Origin: Pseudonocardia sp. SCN 73-27 | GTDB taxonomy: Bacteria; Actinomycetota; Actinomycetes; Mycobacteriales; Pseudonocardiaceae | Reading direction: 5' to 3' | Length of the DNA stretch: 64,000 nt | Assembly: GCA_001725415.1 (NCBI GenBank) | Contig: MEGH01000014.1 | Location: 22,958 to 86,957 of the forward strand | In this document: piece by piece, positions 8,419 to 17,099 of the stretch | How positions within the stretch are numbered: position 1 is the stretch's first letter | How the letters are laid out: each line of letters begins with the position of its first letter | Program-made: the position numbers and the translations under genes | Notes under the pieces: model-generated | What the model saw: the letters and a program-made list of their open reading frames with translations, nothing else | Told to the model about the DNA's origin: nothing | Database searches by the model: none

Positions 8419-9186
8419 TCACCGCTCCCGTGCCAGCTGCTGCGCGATCACGCCCTGCAGGTGCTGCAGCCCCGGCGTGCCCAGCCCGCCGATCTGCGAC
8501 TCCAGCTGGCGCAGCAGGTGCGGGTCGTGCACGCCGGCCTCGCTCGACTGCAGCAGCACCGTCCCGGCGCCGGTGAAGTCGAACTGGCGCTCCTCGCCGG
8601 AGCTCGACCCGAGGAAGCCCATGGCGGACTGCAGGAACCCCGTCATCCAGGTCGCGTCGTAGTGGTGCGACGGCGACGGGCAGTCGGCCCAGCCGACGAG
8701 CGCCTGCGGGTCGACGCGGATCGGGGGCTCGGCGAAGATCACCGGCCCCGAGCTCGACGCCAGGAACTTGCCGGTGCCGATCAGCGTGAGGAACCCCGGG
8801 ACGATCGACTGCTTGAGCTCGAGGGTCTCGTCGAAGGCCAGCAGGTTCGACGCACGCAGCGTCAGGTTGCCGTCGTCGAGGTCGTAGCTGTTGATGTCGT
8901 AGCCGCGGTCGCCCAGGATCAGGTGCCCCGTGCCCGTCGCGACGACCCAGTCTCGGGTGTAGAGCGGCGCGGAGAACCGCGTCGCCACCAGGCCGCCGAT
9001 GCTGGCCGACGACAGGGGCTCGAAGCGGATCGGCTGCCCGCCGCGTCCGGGGTAGTACGCGATCATCCGGCCGGTCTGCATGAACAGCCGCCCGTCGAGG
9101 CGCACGCAGTAGGCGTAGTGGTTGCCGGGGACGTTGTCGTTGTCGGGCAACGTGTCCGGCGACAGGGGAGTGGTCGGGGTGCTCAT
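8419..9186 (-). CDS. AIM24 family protein (third of three)
   Basis: This 255-aa protein is the longest of three consecutive AIM24-family (TIM-barrel-free beta-sandwich, PF01987-type) proteins. Typical features are an N-terminal FMQTGRMIAYYPG segment, repeated glycine-rich strands such as TGTGHLILGDRGYDI, and a C-terminal strand ending in GAGTVLLQSSE. Family members occur in bacteria and in yeast mitochondria, where AIM24 affects cristae organisation; the bacterial role is not established. It has no signal peptide or membrane helix. The C-terminal tail after LLQSSE is an extra helical segment (LLRQLESQIGGLG) missing from the two neighbours. It follows the second AIM24 gene by 10 nt, so the trio forms one operon. 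Confidence 0.8.
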   Translation of the reverse strand: MSTPTTPLSPDTLPDNDNVPGNHYAYCVRLDGRLFMQTGRMIAYYPGRGGQPIRFEPLSSASIGGLVATRFSAPLYTRDWVVATGTGHLILGDRGYDINSYDLDDGNLTLRASNLLAFDETLELKQSIVPGFLTLIGTGKFLASSSGPVIFAEPPIRVDPQALVGWADCPSPSHHYDATWMTGFLQSAMGFLGSSSGEERQFDFTGAGTVLLQSSEAGVHDPHLLRQLESQIGGLGTPGLQHLQGVIAQQLARER

Positions 9187-9196
9187 CGGGGGACCC

Positions 9197-9847
9197 TCAG
9201 ATCTTCTGCTCGGACGCCTGGACGAACACGGTGCCGTGGCCGGTGAGCTTGAGCTGCACGGCCTCGCCGGAGCCGCGGCCGACGGCGTCGCGCCAGCTCG
9301 CGTTGAGTGAGATGTCGGCGGTCACCTGGCCGACGTGGGCGACGAACGCCTGCGGGTCGACGGTGGTGGTGACGCCGGGGCGGACGTCGAGGGCGATGGT
9401 GCCGCCGTGGGAGAGGACCGCGGCGGCGCCGACGCCGTGCAGCTGCGTGGTGAACAGGCCCTGCCCGCTGACCGCGCCGCGGACGGCGCCGCGCAGCCCG
9501 CCCTGGGAGCCGAGGAACACGACGGCCGACTGCAGGTGCGCGTCGTGGGCGACGAGCCGGTCGGCCTCGACGGTGAGCGGCCCGGACCCGTCGAGCTCGA
9601 CGACGGTGACGTGCAGTCCGCGGTGCCCGTAGTAGACGGTGCCGGTGCCCTGGGCGACCATCATCGGGACCTTCTCGCCGGACATCATGCGCCCGGCCAT
9701 GCCGCCGAGCCCGCCCTGCGCGGTGTGGACGGGTGCGAACCCGACGGCGCCGGTGTAGGCGAGCATCGCGCCGCGGCGGGCGAGGACCTCGCGGCCCGGG
9801 GCGACCTCGGCGGCGACGACCTTGTGGTTGATCTCGGTGAAGCCCAC
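9197..9847 (-). CDS. AIM24 family protein (second of three)
   Basis: This 216-aa paralog has the family pattern: RRGAMLAYTGAVGF near the N-terminus, GLGGMAGRMMSGEKVPMMVA, then GQGLFTTQLHGVGAAAVLSHGG and a final HGTVFVQASEQ strand. The GTG at 9847 is chosen because it lies 2 nt after the stop of the upstream AIM24 gene, an operonic spacing; the open frame runs much further upstream but only as antisense of other genes. It shares with the first paralog the ISLNASWRDAVGRGSGEA-like segment, so the two probably arose by tandem duplication. The product is cytoplasmic; function unknown. Confidence 0.8.
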   Translation of the reverse strand: MGFTEINHKVVAAEVAPGREVLARRGAMLAYTGAVGFAPVHTAQGGLGGMAGRMMSGEKVPMMVAQGTGTVYYGHRGLHVTVVELDGSGPLTVEADRLVAHDAHLQSAVVFLGSQGGLRGAVRGAVSGQGLFTTQLHGVGAAAVLSHGGTIALDVRPGVTTTVDPQAFVAHVGQVTADISLNASWRDAVGRGSGEAVQLKLTGHGTVFVQASEQKI

Positions 9848-9849
9848 GC

Positions 9850-10473
9850 TCAGCGCTCCTCGGGCTGGATGAAAACAATGCCCTTGCCGTCGAAGCGCAG
9901 GGAGAACGCCTCGCCGGATCCCTCCCCGACGACCGTGCGCCAGGAGACGTCGGTGACGAAGGTCTGGTCGAGGTGGCCCTGGCTGGCGATGAACGCGTCG
10001 GGGTCGACGACCAGCGGGTACTGCGGGGAGACCTCGAGCGCGATGGGTGGGCCGCCCGCCGAGAGCAGGGCGGCCGTGCCGTGGCCGGAGACGGTCGTCG
10101 TGAACAGGCCCTGGCCGGAGCTGGCGCCGCGCAGGCCGGAGAACGCGACGTCGGTGGACAGGCCGTCGGACAGTGCGAGGAGGCGCTCGGACTCGGCGCG
10201 CAGGGTGTCGCCGCCGAGCTCGACGAGCAGGATCTCCATGGCGTCCTTGGCGAACCGGACGACGCCGGTGCCGCTGCACTGCATGAGGGAGATCGACTCG
10301 CCGGTGGCGCGGCGCTTGAGGGCGGCGCGCAGGCCGTCGCCCCCGCCCATGCCGGCGCTCTTGAAGGTCACGTCGCCGTCGTAGGCGATCATCGATCCGG
10401 TCGCCGCGCGGACGGAGCCGCCGCGCAGGTCGACCTCCAGGATGCGGGTGCCGTGGAGCCGGAAGGGCTGCAT
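9850..10473 (-). CDS. AIM24 family protein (first of three)
   Basis: This 207-aa protein begins MQPFRLHGTRILEVDLRGG and contains ATGSMIAYDGDVTFKSAGMGG, SGQGLFTTTVSGHGTAALL and a terminal GKGIVFIQPEE strand, all standard for AIM24-like proteins. The ATG at 10473 fits the family start; the frame is open 41 codons further upstream but that stretch is Arg-rich and lies in the divergent promoter region. It is the promoter-proximal gene of the AIM24 trio and is divergent from the MFS exporter 175 nt away. Three tandem AIM24 paralogs are also known in streptomycetes; whether they form a hetero-oligomer is untested. Confidence 0.8.
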   Translation of the reverse strand: MQPFRLHGTRILEVDLRGGSVRAATGSMIAYDGDVTFKSAGMGGGDGLRAALKRRATGESISLMQCSGTGVVRFAKDAMEILLVELGGDTLRAESERLLALSDGLSTDVAFSGLRGASSGQGLFTTTVSGHGTAALLSAGGPPIALEVSPQYPLVVDPDAFIASQGHLDQTFVTDVSWRTVVGEGSGEAFSLRFDGKGIVFIQPEER

Positions 10474-10602
10474 GCCCGCGATCCTGGCACGGCCGTCCGG
10501 TTCGTCGCGGACGTCCCGCTCCGGCTGCGCCCACACGGGTGTTTGTGAGGGCCGACACCGGCGGAAACGGACCAATCGCATCGCTCGCTGATGCATTTTT
10601 TC

Positions 10603-10620
10603 TTAGTGTAAAGCAACTAA
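10603..10620. promoter_or_regulatory. candidate MarR operator upstream of the MFS exporter
   Basis: TTAGTGTAAAGCAACTAA is an 18-bp imperfect palindrome (TTAGT and ACTAA arms) in a strikingly AT-rich patch of this GC-rich region. It lies 29 nt before the exporter GTG. A MarR-family gene directly follows the exporter, and MarR proteins typically bind such 16-20 bp palindromes in their own promoters. Binding is inference. Confidence 0.5.
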
Positions 10621-10648
10621 ATGTTCGTGACGTAGGAGTTGGTGACAC

Positions 10649-13261
10649 GTGGCGCCTGCACGGTCGACGGTGCGGGAGATGGATCCCGGAGCCGCGGGAA
10701 CGAGGGGGGACGGGGCCGAACCCGATCCCCGCTACAAGTGGATCGCGCTGTCCAACACGACACTCGGCCTGCTGATGGCGACGATCAACTCCTCGATCGT
10801 CCTCATCGCGCTGCCGGACATCTTCCGGGGGATCGGCATCGACCCCCTCGGCCCCGGCAACACCAGCTACCTGCTGTGGATGATCATGGGCTTCCTGGTC
10901 GTCACCGCGGTGCTGGTCGTCGGCTTCGGCCGGCTCGGCGACATGTACGGCCGCGCCAGGATGTACAACCTGGGCTTCGCCGTCTTCACGATCTCGTCGA
11001 TCTTCCTGGCCGTGACCTGGCAGCACGGTGACGCCGCCGCTTGGTGGCTGATCATCTGGCGCATCATCCAGGGTGTCGGCGGCGCGTTCCTGATGGCCAA
11101 CTCGAGCGCGATCCTCACCGACGCGTTCCCCGTCCGCCAGCGCGGCATGGCGCTGGGCATCAGCGGTGTCGCCGCCATCGCCGGCTCGTTCCTCGGCCTG
11201 GTCATCGGCGGCCTCCTCGGCCCGGTGAACTGGCACCTCGTCTTCCTCGTGTCCGTGCCCTTCGGCGTCTTCGGCACGATCTGGGCCTACATCAAGCTGC
11301 GCGACACCGGCGAGCGCAAGCGCGCCAAGATGGACTGGTGGGGCAACGCGACCTTCGCGGTCGGCCTCATCGCGGTGCTCGTCGGCATCACCTACGGCAT
11401 CCAGCCCTACGGCGGCCACACCATGGGCTGGACGAGCCCGCTCGTGTTGTCCTGCATCATCGGCGGCGTCGTCGTCCTGATCGTCTTCGGGATCATCGAG
11501 ACCCGGGTCGCGGTGCCGCTGTTCGAGCTGTCGCTGTTCCGCAACCGCGCGTTCACCCTCGGCAACATCGCGAACCTGCTGGCCTCGCTCGGCCGCGGTG
11601 GCCTGCAGTTCATGCTGATCATCTGGCTGCAGGGCATCTGGCTGCCCCAGCACGGGTACTCCTTCGAGGAGACGCCGCTGTGGGCGGGCATCTACATGCT
11701 CCCGCTGACGATCGGTTTCCTCGTCGCCGCGCCGCTGTCGGGCGTCCTGTCCGACCGCTGGGGCACCCGCTGGTTCACCAGCGGCGGCATGATCATCTCG
11801 GCGGCGACGTTCCTGCTGCTGGAGCTGCTGCCCGTCGACTTCGACTACTGGGCGTTCGCCGCGCTGCTGCTCGCCAACGGCGTCGGCATGGGCCTGTTCT
11901 CCTCGCCCAACCGCGCCGAGATCATGAACAGCCTGCCCGCGGGCTCCCGCGGCGCCGGCGCCGGCATGACCGCCACGTTCCAGAACTCGGCGATGGTGCT
12001 CTCCATCGGGCTGTTCTTCAGCCTCATGATCGCGGGCCTGGCGACCAACCTGCCCGGCGTCATGCAGTCCGGCCTGCTCGAGCACGGCGTCCCGGCCGCG
12101 GACGCCTCGAACATCGCGAACCTGCCGCCCGTCGGCGTCCTGTTCGCCGCGTTCCTCGGCTACAACCCGATCCAGCAGCTGCTCGGCAACGTGCTGGGGT
12201 CCATCCCGCCGGACCAGGCCGCATTCCTCACCGGGCGCAGCTTCTTCCCGAACCTCATCTCGCAGCCGTTCTCCGACGGCCTCGCCGCCGCTTTCCTGTT
12301 CGCCGTCATCGCCTGTGTCGTCGCCGCCGTGGCGTCGTTCTTCACCGGCAGCCGGCGGGCGACCGAGGCCCGGCACGCCCAGGCCGCCCAGCGGGAGACC
12401 ATCGGTGCCGAGCTCGCCGCCATGGCGGGCGAGGCCGTCGGCGGGCCGAGCGAGATCGTCGACGGGTCCCGGCCCCGGCCTCGTGGCCCGATCCCGGCCG
12501 GTGAGCTGGTCGGACGGGTGCTCGCCGCCTACGGCACCGAGATCGGCGACGGCGTCGTCGTCGTGACCGCGGGCGACGGCAGCCAGGTGGGCCGTGCGGT
12601 GGTCGCGCCCGACGGCAGCTACGCCCTCAGCGGGCTCGCCCCCGGCACCTACACCGTCGTGGCGACGGCACCCGGCTTCCAGGCCGACGCCGTCGCGGTC
12701 ACCCTCAACGGCAGCGGCGTCGAACGCGACTTCAGCCTGCAGGGCGGCGGCACCGTCCGTGGCGTCGTCCACCCGGTGCTCGCCGGCGAGCCCGCCACGG
12801 TGCTGGCCACCGACTCGGCCGGGCGCGTCGTCGGCCGGGCCACCACGGAGGCCGACGGCACGTTCGCCCTTGCGGGGCTGCCGTCGGGGGAGACCACGCT
12901 GACCGCGAGCCTGCCCGGGCGGCGGCCCCGCGCGGCGACGGTACGTGTGGGCACCGGTGCCCCCGCGACCGTCGAGCTCGAGCTGGCCGACGCGCTCACC
13001 CGCCTCGGCGGCGTCGTCACCGGACCCGGCGGCATCCCGCTCGGCGGTGCCACGGTGACGGTGACCGACGACGACGGCCACGTCGTCGCCGCCGTCGCCA
13101 GTGGCCCGGGTGGGGAGTACGAGGTCGAGGGCCTGCGCCCGGGCTCGTACACGGTCACGGCGTCGTTCGGCGGTCCGGCGGCGCAGCGCGTCGACCTCGC
13201 CGGTGACGGTCCCGCCCACCTCGACCTGCGGCTCGGCGCCACGCCGGCCGCCGCAGGCTGA
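10649..13261 (+). CDS. DHA2-type MFS exporter fused to three carboxypeptidase-regulatory-like domains
   Basis: This 870-aa protein combines an H+-coupled drug/metabolite exporter with an unusual tail. Residues about 30-570 carry many hydrophobic helices, with MFS motif A-like GRLGDMYGRARMYN and the motif C-like GISGVAAIAGSFLGLVIGG, fitting the 14-helix DHA2 group. After an Arg-rich linker come three beta-sandwich repeats at about 614-698, 700-776 and 785-865. Each has the pattern GxVxxxxG...V..A..DGSYALSGLAPGTYTV typical of the CarboxypepD_reg/transthyretin-like fold. If the topology is standard, the tail is cytoplasmic, which is odd for a domain normally outside the cell. GTG 10649 has a TAGGAG site 10 nt upstream; ATG 10679 is an alternative. 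A MarR gene follows after 10 nt. Confidence 0.87.
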   Translation: MAPARSTVREMDPGAAGTRGDGAEPDPRYKWIALSNTTLGLLMATINSSIVLIALPDIFRGIGIDPLGPGNTSYLLWMIMGFLVVTAVLVVGFGRLGDMYGRARMYNLGFAVFTISSIFLAVTWQHGDAAAWWLIIWRIIQGVGGAFLMANSSAILTDAFPVRQRGMALGISGVAAIAGSFLGLVIGGLLGPVNWHLVFLVSVPFGVFGTIWAYIKLRDTGERKRAKMDWWGNATFAVGLIAVLVGITYGIQPYGGHTMGWTSPLVLSCIIGGVVVLIVFGIIETRVAVPLFELSLFRNRAFTLGNIANLLASLGRGGLQFMLIIWLQGIWLPQHGYSFEETPLWAGIYMLPLTIGFLVAAPLSGVLSDRWGTRWFTSGGMIISAATFLLLELLPVDFDYWAFAALLLANGVGMGLFSSPNRAEIMNSLPAGSRGAGAGMTATFQNSAMVLSIGLFFSLMIAGLATNLPGVMQSGLLEHGVPAADASNIANLPPVGVLFAAFLGYNPIQQLLGNVLGSIPPDQAAFLTGRSFFPNLISQPFSDGLAAAFLFAVIACVVAAVASFFTGSRRATEARHAQAAQRETIGAELAAMAGEAVGGPSEIVDGSRPRPRGPIPAGELVGRVLAAYGTEIGDGVVVVTAGDGSQVGRAVVAPDGSYALSGLAPGTYTVVATAPGFQADAVAVTLNGSGVERDFSLQGGGTVRGVVHPVLAGEPATVLATDSAGRVVGRATTEADGTFALAGLPSGETTLTASLPGRRPRAATVRVGTGAPATVELELADALTRLGGVVTGPGGIPLGGATVTVTDDDGHVVAAVASGPGGEYEVEGLRPGSYTVTASFGGPAAQRVDLAGDGPAHLDLRLGATPAAAG

Positions 13262-13271
13262 GGCGCGGGCC

Positions 13272-13751
13272 ATGGGTGTGGTGCCGGCGACGAGGCCGGC
13301 CACCACCTCGCCCGACGGGGAGACCGTCGCCGAGCTCGCAGGGCGGCTGCGCATCGCGCTGAGCAGGCTCAGCCACGCGCTGCGGGCCCCCGACGACCAG
13401 GAAGGTCTCACGCCGACCCGGATCGCGACGCTGTCGATCCTCGAGACCGCGGGTCCGTTGCGGGTGGGCGCGCTGGCCGAGCGGATCGGGATCAGCCCGC
13501 CGACGATGACCCGGCTCGTCGACTGTCTCGGCGAGCTGGACATGGTCCGCCGCGACCCCGATCCCGACGACCAACGGGCCACCCGGGTCAGCCTGTCCCC
13601 GCACGGGGCGGCGCTGCTCGTGGGGTTGCGGCACCGGGGGACCGGGATGCTCGCCCAGCGGATCGCCGACCTCGACGAGGACGCCCTCTCCACACTGGGC
13701 GACTCGGTCCCGCTCCTGGAACGTCTCGCGGAGTCGATGCTCCCGCACTAG
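13272..13751 (+). CDS. MarR-family transcriptional regulator
   Basis: This 159-aa winged-helix protein has the MarR DNA-binding pattern: LTPTRIATLSILETAGPLRVGALAERIGISPPTMTRLVDCLGELDMVRRDPDPDDQRATRVSLSP, where the RIGISPPTMTRLVD part is the recognition helix and DPDDQRA lies in the wing. MarR proteins are dimeric repressors often released by small phenolic or lipophilic ligands. It starts 10 nt after the exporter, so it likely represses the exporter operon through the palindrome upstream of that gene. The ligand is unknown. Confidence 0.88.
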   Translation: MGVVPATRPATTSPDGETVAELAGRLRIALSRLSHALRAPDDQEGLTPTRIATLSILETAGPLRVGALAERIGISPPTMTRLVDCLGELDMVRRDPDPDDQRATRVSLSPHGAALLVGLRHRGTGMLAQRIADLDEDALSTLGDSVPLLERLAESMLPH

Positions 13752-13761
13752 ACGACGTCAC

Positions 13762-13819
13762 CCGCGCGCAACCTCACTGCTGTGATCGCCCCCGGGGACG
13801 ACCGTGAGGTTGCGCGCGG
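13762..13819. repeat. perfect hairpin, member of a two-copy dispersed repeat; likely terminator
   Basis: A perfect 16-bp stem is formed by CCGCGCGCAACCTCAC (13762-13777) and its complement (13804-13819), with a 26-nt loop. It follows the MarR stop by 10 nt. Its arm GCGCAACCTCA recurs in the hairpin at 60454-60505, so this is a dispersed element as well as a probable terminator. Confidence 0.65.
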
Positions 13820-13868
13820 TTCGTCATGCGCGCCGGGAACCGTGTTGCCGCCGGCCGCGTCCGACGTC

Positions 13869-13886
13869 ACAGTCAACGCTGACTGT
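13869..13886. promoter_or_regulatory. 18-bp palindromic operator of the thiolase operon
   Basis: ACAGTCAACGCTGACTGT is a palindrome with perfect 7-bp arms around ACGC. A TAGCGT -10 candidate lies 8 nt downstream at 13895-13900, so the site would overlap the -35 region. The operon ends with a TetR gene (17096-17764), the likely ligand of this site. TetR operators commonly have this size and symmetry. The pairing is inference. Confidence 0.6.
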
Positions 13887-13955
13887 TCGGCTGCTAGCGT
13901 CGGGCCCGGCGGCGCGGCGGACGCCGCCGACACGGCTATGCGGTAGGAGGCGGAC

Positions 13956-15101
13956 GTGCGCGATGCGGTGATCGTCGAGGCGGTACGGACCCCGGTCGGC
14001 AAGCGCAACGGAGGACTGTCGGGCGTGCACCCGGCCGACCTGTCGGCACACGTGCTGCGGTCGCTCGCCGAGCGTTCCGGCGTCGACCCCGCGGTCGTCG
14101 ACGACGTCATCTGGGGCTGTGTCTCCCAGACCGGTGAGCAGACCTTCGACATCGGCCGCACCGCGGTCCTGTCGGCGGGCTGGCCCGAGACCGTCCCCGG
14201 CGTGACCGTCGACCGTCAGTGCGGGTCGAGCCAGCAGTCGGTCCACTTCGCGGCCGCCGGGTTGATCGCCGGTCAGTACGACGTCGTCGTCGCCGGTGGT
14301 GTCGAGTCGATGAGCCGGGTCCCGATGGGCTCCACCTTCGCCGACGCGAGCCCGTTCGGGGCCGACTTCGACGCCCGCTACGGCGGCGTGTTCCCGAACC
14401 AGGGCGTCGGCGCCGAGATGATCGCCGAGCGGTGGGGCTTCTCCCGCACCCAGGTCGACGAGTTCGCCCTGGTGAGCCACGACAAGGCCGCGACCGCGCA
14501 GGCCGACGGCCGCTTCGACGCTCAGATCGCCCCCGTCACCACGCCCGACGGCACCGTGATCTCGGCGGACGAGGGCATCCGCCGCGGCGGCACCCTGGAG
14601 AAGCTCGGCCAGCTCAAGACCGTCTTCAAGGCCGACGGCGTCGTCACCGCGGGCAACGCCTCGCAGATCTCCGACGGCTCCGCCGCCCTGCTCATGACCA
14701 CCTCGGAGAAGGCCGCCGAGCTGGGCCTGACCCCGATCGCCCGCGTCCACACCGCGGTCCTCGCCGCCGCCGACCCGGTGATCATGCTGACCGCGCCGAT
14801 GCCGGCCACCGAGAAGGCGCTGAAGCGATCCGGGCTCTCGCTCGACCAGATCGGCGTCTTCGAGGTCAACGAGGCGTTCGCGACGGTGCCGCTGGCCTGG
14901 CTGGCCGACATCGGCGCCGACCCCAAGACCCTCAACCCCAACGGCGGGGCCATCGCGCTCGGTCACCCCCTCGGCGGCTCCGGCGCCCGGATCATGACCA
15001 CGATGGTCCACCACATGCGCGACAACGGGATCCGCTACGGCCTGCAGACGATGTGCGAGGGCGGCGGCCAGGCCAACGCCACCATCATCGAGCTGCTCTG
15101 A
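13956..15101 (+). CDS. acetyl-CoA acetyltransferase (thiolase)
   Basis: This 381-aa enzyme cleaves 3-ketoacyl-CoA with CoA, or condenses acetyl-CoA, in beta-oxidation-type metabolism. Catalytic residues are visible: nucleophile Cys89 in DRQCGSSQQ, His337 in [10 protein letters not shown] and Cys367 in MCEGGGQAN, plus the NEAFA loop. Length fits the family. The GTG start has an AGGAGG site eight bases upstream. It heads an operon with an SDR dehydrogenase, an acyl-CoA dehydrogenase and a TetR regulator, which together cover the oxidation, the alcohol dehydrogenation and the thiolysis of a short or branched acyl-CoA. The hydratase step is not encoded here. Confidence 0.93.
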   Translation: MRDAVIVEAVRTPVGKRNGGLSGVHPADLSAHVLRSLAERSGVDPAVVDDVIWGCVSQTGEQTFDIGRTAVLSAGWPETVPGVTVDRQCGSSQQSVHFAAAGLIAGQYDVVVAGGVESMSRVPMGSTFADASPFGADFDARYGGVFPNQGVGAEMIAERWGFSRTQVDEFALVSHDKAATAQADGRFDAQIAPVTTPDGTVISADEGIRRGGTLEKLGQLKTVFKADGVVTAGNASQISDGSAALLMTTSEKAAELGLTPIARVHTAVLAAADPVIMLTAPMPATEKALKRSGLSLDQIGVFEVNEAFATVPLAWLADIGADPKTLNPNGGAIALGHPLGGSGARIMTTMVHHMRDNGIRYGLQTMCEGGGQANATIIELL

Positions 15102-15129
15102 CGCCGACGAACCGGAAGTAGGACACCAC

Positions 15130-15891
15130 ATGGACGTGAACGGATCCGTCGCCCTGGTCACGGGCGGCGCGTCGGGCCTCGGCCTGGCCACCGCGGAGAA
15201 ACTGCTCGACGCCGGCGCGAAGGTCGTCATCCTCGACCTGCCCAACTCGCCGGGCGAGCAGGTCGCCGAGAAGCTGGGCGACAGCGTGCGGTTCGCCGCT
15301 GCCGACGTCCGCGACGAGGCCGCCGTGTCCGCGGCGCTCGACGTCGCCGCCGAGCTGGGCACGCTGCGCGTCGCCGTCAACTGTGCGGGCATCGGCCCGG
15401 CGGCCAAGACCGTCGGCAAGAACGGCCCGTTCCCGCTCGACCTGTTCACCCGCGTCATCGAGGTGAACCTGATCGGCTCCTTCAACGTCATCCGGCTCGC
15501 CGCCGAGCGCATGACGGCGGCCGACCCGGTCGACGGCGAGCGCGGCGTCATCATCAACACGGCGTCGGTCGCCGCGTTCGACGGCCAGATCGGGCAGGCC
15601 GCCTACTCGGCGTCGAAGGGCGGCATCGTCGGGCTGACGCTGCCGGTGGCCCGTGACCTGGCGAGCGCGATGATCCGTGTCGTGACGATCGCGCCCGGCC
15701 TGTTCGACACCCCGCTGCTCGCGAGCCTGCCCGAGGAGGCCCGGGACTCGCTGGGCAAGCAGGTGCCGCACCCGTCCCGGCTGGGTTCGCCGTCCGAGTA
15801 CGGTGCGCTGGCCGCGCACATCGTCGCCAACCCGATGCTCAACGGCGAGGTGATCCGCCTCGACGGCGCGATCCGGATGGCCCCCCGCTGA
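15130..15891 (+). CDS. SDR 3-hydroxyacyl-CoA dehydrogenase (HSD10-like)
   Basis: This 253-aa NAD-dependent short-chain dehydrogenase has the cofactor motif TGGASGLG at residues 11-18, the NCAGIG strand, and the catalytic Tyr159-x3-Lys163 in YSASKGG. The extended loop [17 protein letters not shown] followed by [31 protein letters not shown] is typical of type II 3-hydroxyacyl-CoA dehydrogenases (17beta-HSD10 group), which oxidise the hydroxyl of branched or short 3-hydroxyacyl-CoAs. It starts 28 nt after the thiolase and precedes the dehydrogenase by 56 nt, matching its proposed step in the same degradation route. Confidence 0.88.
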   Translation: MDVNGSVALVTGGASGLGLATAEKLLDAGAKVVILDLPNSPGEQVAEKLGDSVRFAAADVRDEAAVSAALDVAAELGTLRVAVNCAGIGPAAKTVGKNGPFPLDLFTRVIEVNLIGSFNVIRLAAERMTAADPVDGERGVIINTASVAAFDGQIGQAAYSASKGGIVGLTLPVARDLASAMIRVVTIAPGLFDTPLLASLPEEARDSLGKQVPHPSRLGSPSEYGALAAHIVANPMLNGEVIRLDGAIRMAPR

Positions 15892-15947
15892 CCTGCTGTT
15901 GCTGCTGACCCTCTTGCACTGCTGACCCCGGACCGAGGAGGACCGCG

Positions 15948-17099
15948 ATGAGGCGCACCCTGTTCGAGGACGACCACGAGGCGTTCCGCGACTCGTTCCG
16001 CAAGTTCGTGCAGGCCGAGATCGTGCCGCACCACGACGAGTGGGAGCAGGCCGGGATCGTCCCGCGCGAGCTGTTCGCCACCGCCGGGAAGTCGGGCTTC
16101 CTCGGGATCGAGATCCCCGAGGAGTACGGCGGCGGCGGGGTGCGCGACTTCCGGTTCAACGCAGTCATGGACGAGGAGCTCATGGGCTGCGGCGCCGCCG
16201 CGGCGGGGCTGGGCCTGTCGTTGCACAACGACATCTGCCTGCCCTACTTCATGGCCTACTGCAACGACGAGCAGCGGGCCCGGTGGCTGCCCGGCATCGC
16301 CTCCGGCGAGCTGATCACCGCGATCGCGATGACGGAGCCGGGCATCGGCTCGGACCTCGCGTCGATGTCGACGACGGCGATCCGTGACGGCGACCACTAC
16401 GTCGTCAACGGCGCCAAGACGTTCATCACCAACGGCATCAACGCCGACCTGGTCATCACCGCGGTGAAGACCGACCCGGCGGAGAAGCACAAGGGCATGT
16501 CGCTGGTGGTGCTCGAGCGCGGCATGGAGGGCTTCGAGCGGGGCCGCAACCTCGACAAGCTCGGCCAGCACGCCCAGGACACGGCCGAGCTGTCGTTCAC
16601 CGACGTCCGCGTGCCGGTGACCAACCTGCTGGGCGACCAGGAGGGGCAGGGCTTCGCCCAGCTCGTCGGCAACCTGCCGCAGGAGCGGCTGTCGATCGGT
16701 TACGCGGCCGTGGCGTCGGCCCGCTATGCGCTCGACCTGACGCTCGAGTACGTCAAGGAGCGCAAGGCGTTCGGGAAGCCGATCGGGTCGTTCCAGAACT
16801 CGCGGTTCGTGCTCGCCGAGCTCGACACCGAGATCGACATCGCCCAGCACTACGTCGACGCGTGCGTGCGCGCCCTCGACGCGGGCGAGCTGACCGCGGC
16901 CGACGCCAGCAAGGCGAAGTACTGGTGCACCGAGCTGCAGGGCCGCGTCGTCGACAAGTGCCTGCAGCTGTTCGGCGGCTACGGCTACATGACGGAGTAC
17001 CCGATCGCCCGGGCGTTCGCCGACGCCCGCATCACGCGGATCTACGGCGGCACCACCGAGATCATGAAGGAAGTCATCGGGCGGTCGCTGGGCCTGTGA
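15948..17099 (+). CDS. acyl-CoA dehydrogenase
   Basis: This 383-aa FAD enzyme has all standard motifs: AMTEPGIGSDLASMSTTA, NGAKTFITNG, YVKERKAFGKPIGSFQN, FGGYGYMTEYPIARAFAD and RIYGGTTEIMKEVIG. The last motif has Gly where short and medium-chain enzymes place the catalytic Glu (IYEGT), so the base probably sits elsewhere, as in the long-chain/isovaleryl type. That suggests a branched or long substrate. A strong GAGGAGG site precedes the ATG. Its stop overlaps the GTG of the TetR gene. Confidence 0.9.
   Translation: MRRTLFEDDHEAFRDSFRKFVQAEIVPHHDEWEQAGIVPRELFATAGKSGFLGIEIPEEYGGGGVRDFRFNAVMDEELMGCGAAAAGLGLSLHNDICLPYFMAYCNDEQRARWLPGIASGELITAIAMTEPGIGSDLASMSTTAIRDGDHYVVNGAKTFITNGINADLVITAVKTDPAEKHKGMSLVVLERGMEGFERGRNLDKLGQHAQDTAELSFTDVRVPVTNLLGDQEGQGFAQLVGNLPQERLSIGYAAVASARYALDLTLEYVKERKAFGKPIGSFQNSRFVLAELDTEIDIAQHYVDACVRALDAGELTAADASKAKYWCTELQGRVVDKCLQLFGGYGYMTEYPIARAFADARITRIYGGTTEIMKEVIGRSLGL

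Noticed and set aside
9197-13693. Open frame of about 1500 codons on the minus strand covering the MFS and MarR genes
   Set aside because: Only its last 216 codons show a real family (AIM24). The upstream part is antisense to clearly coding DNA, so the gene was trimmed to GTG 9847.
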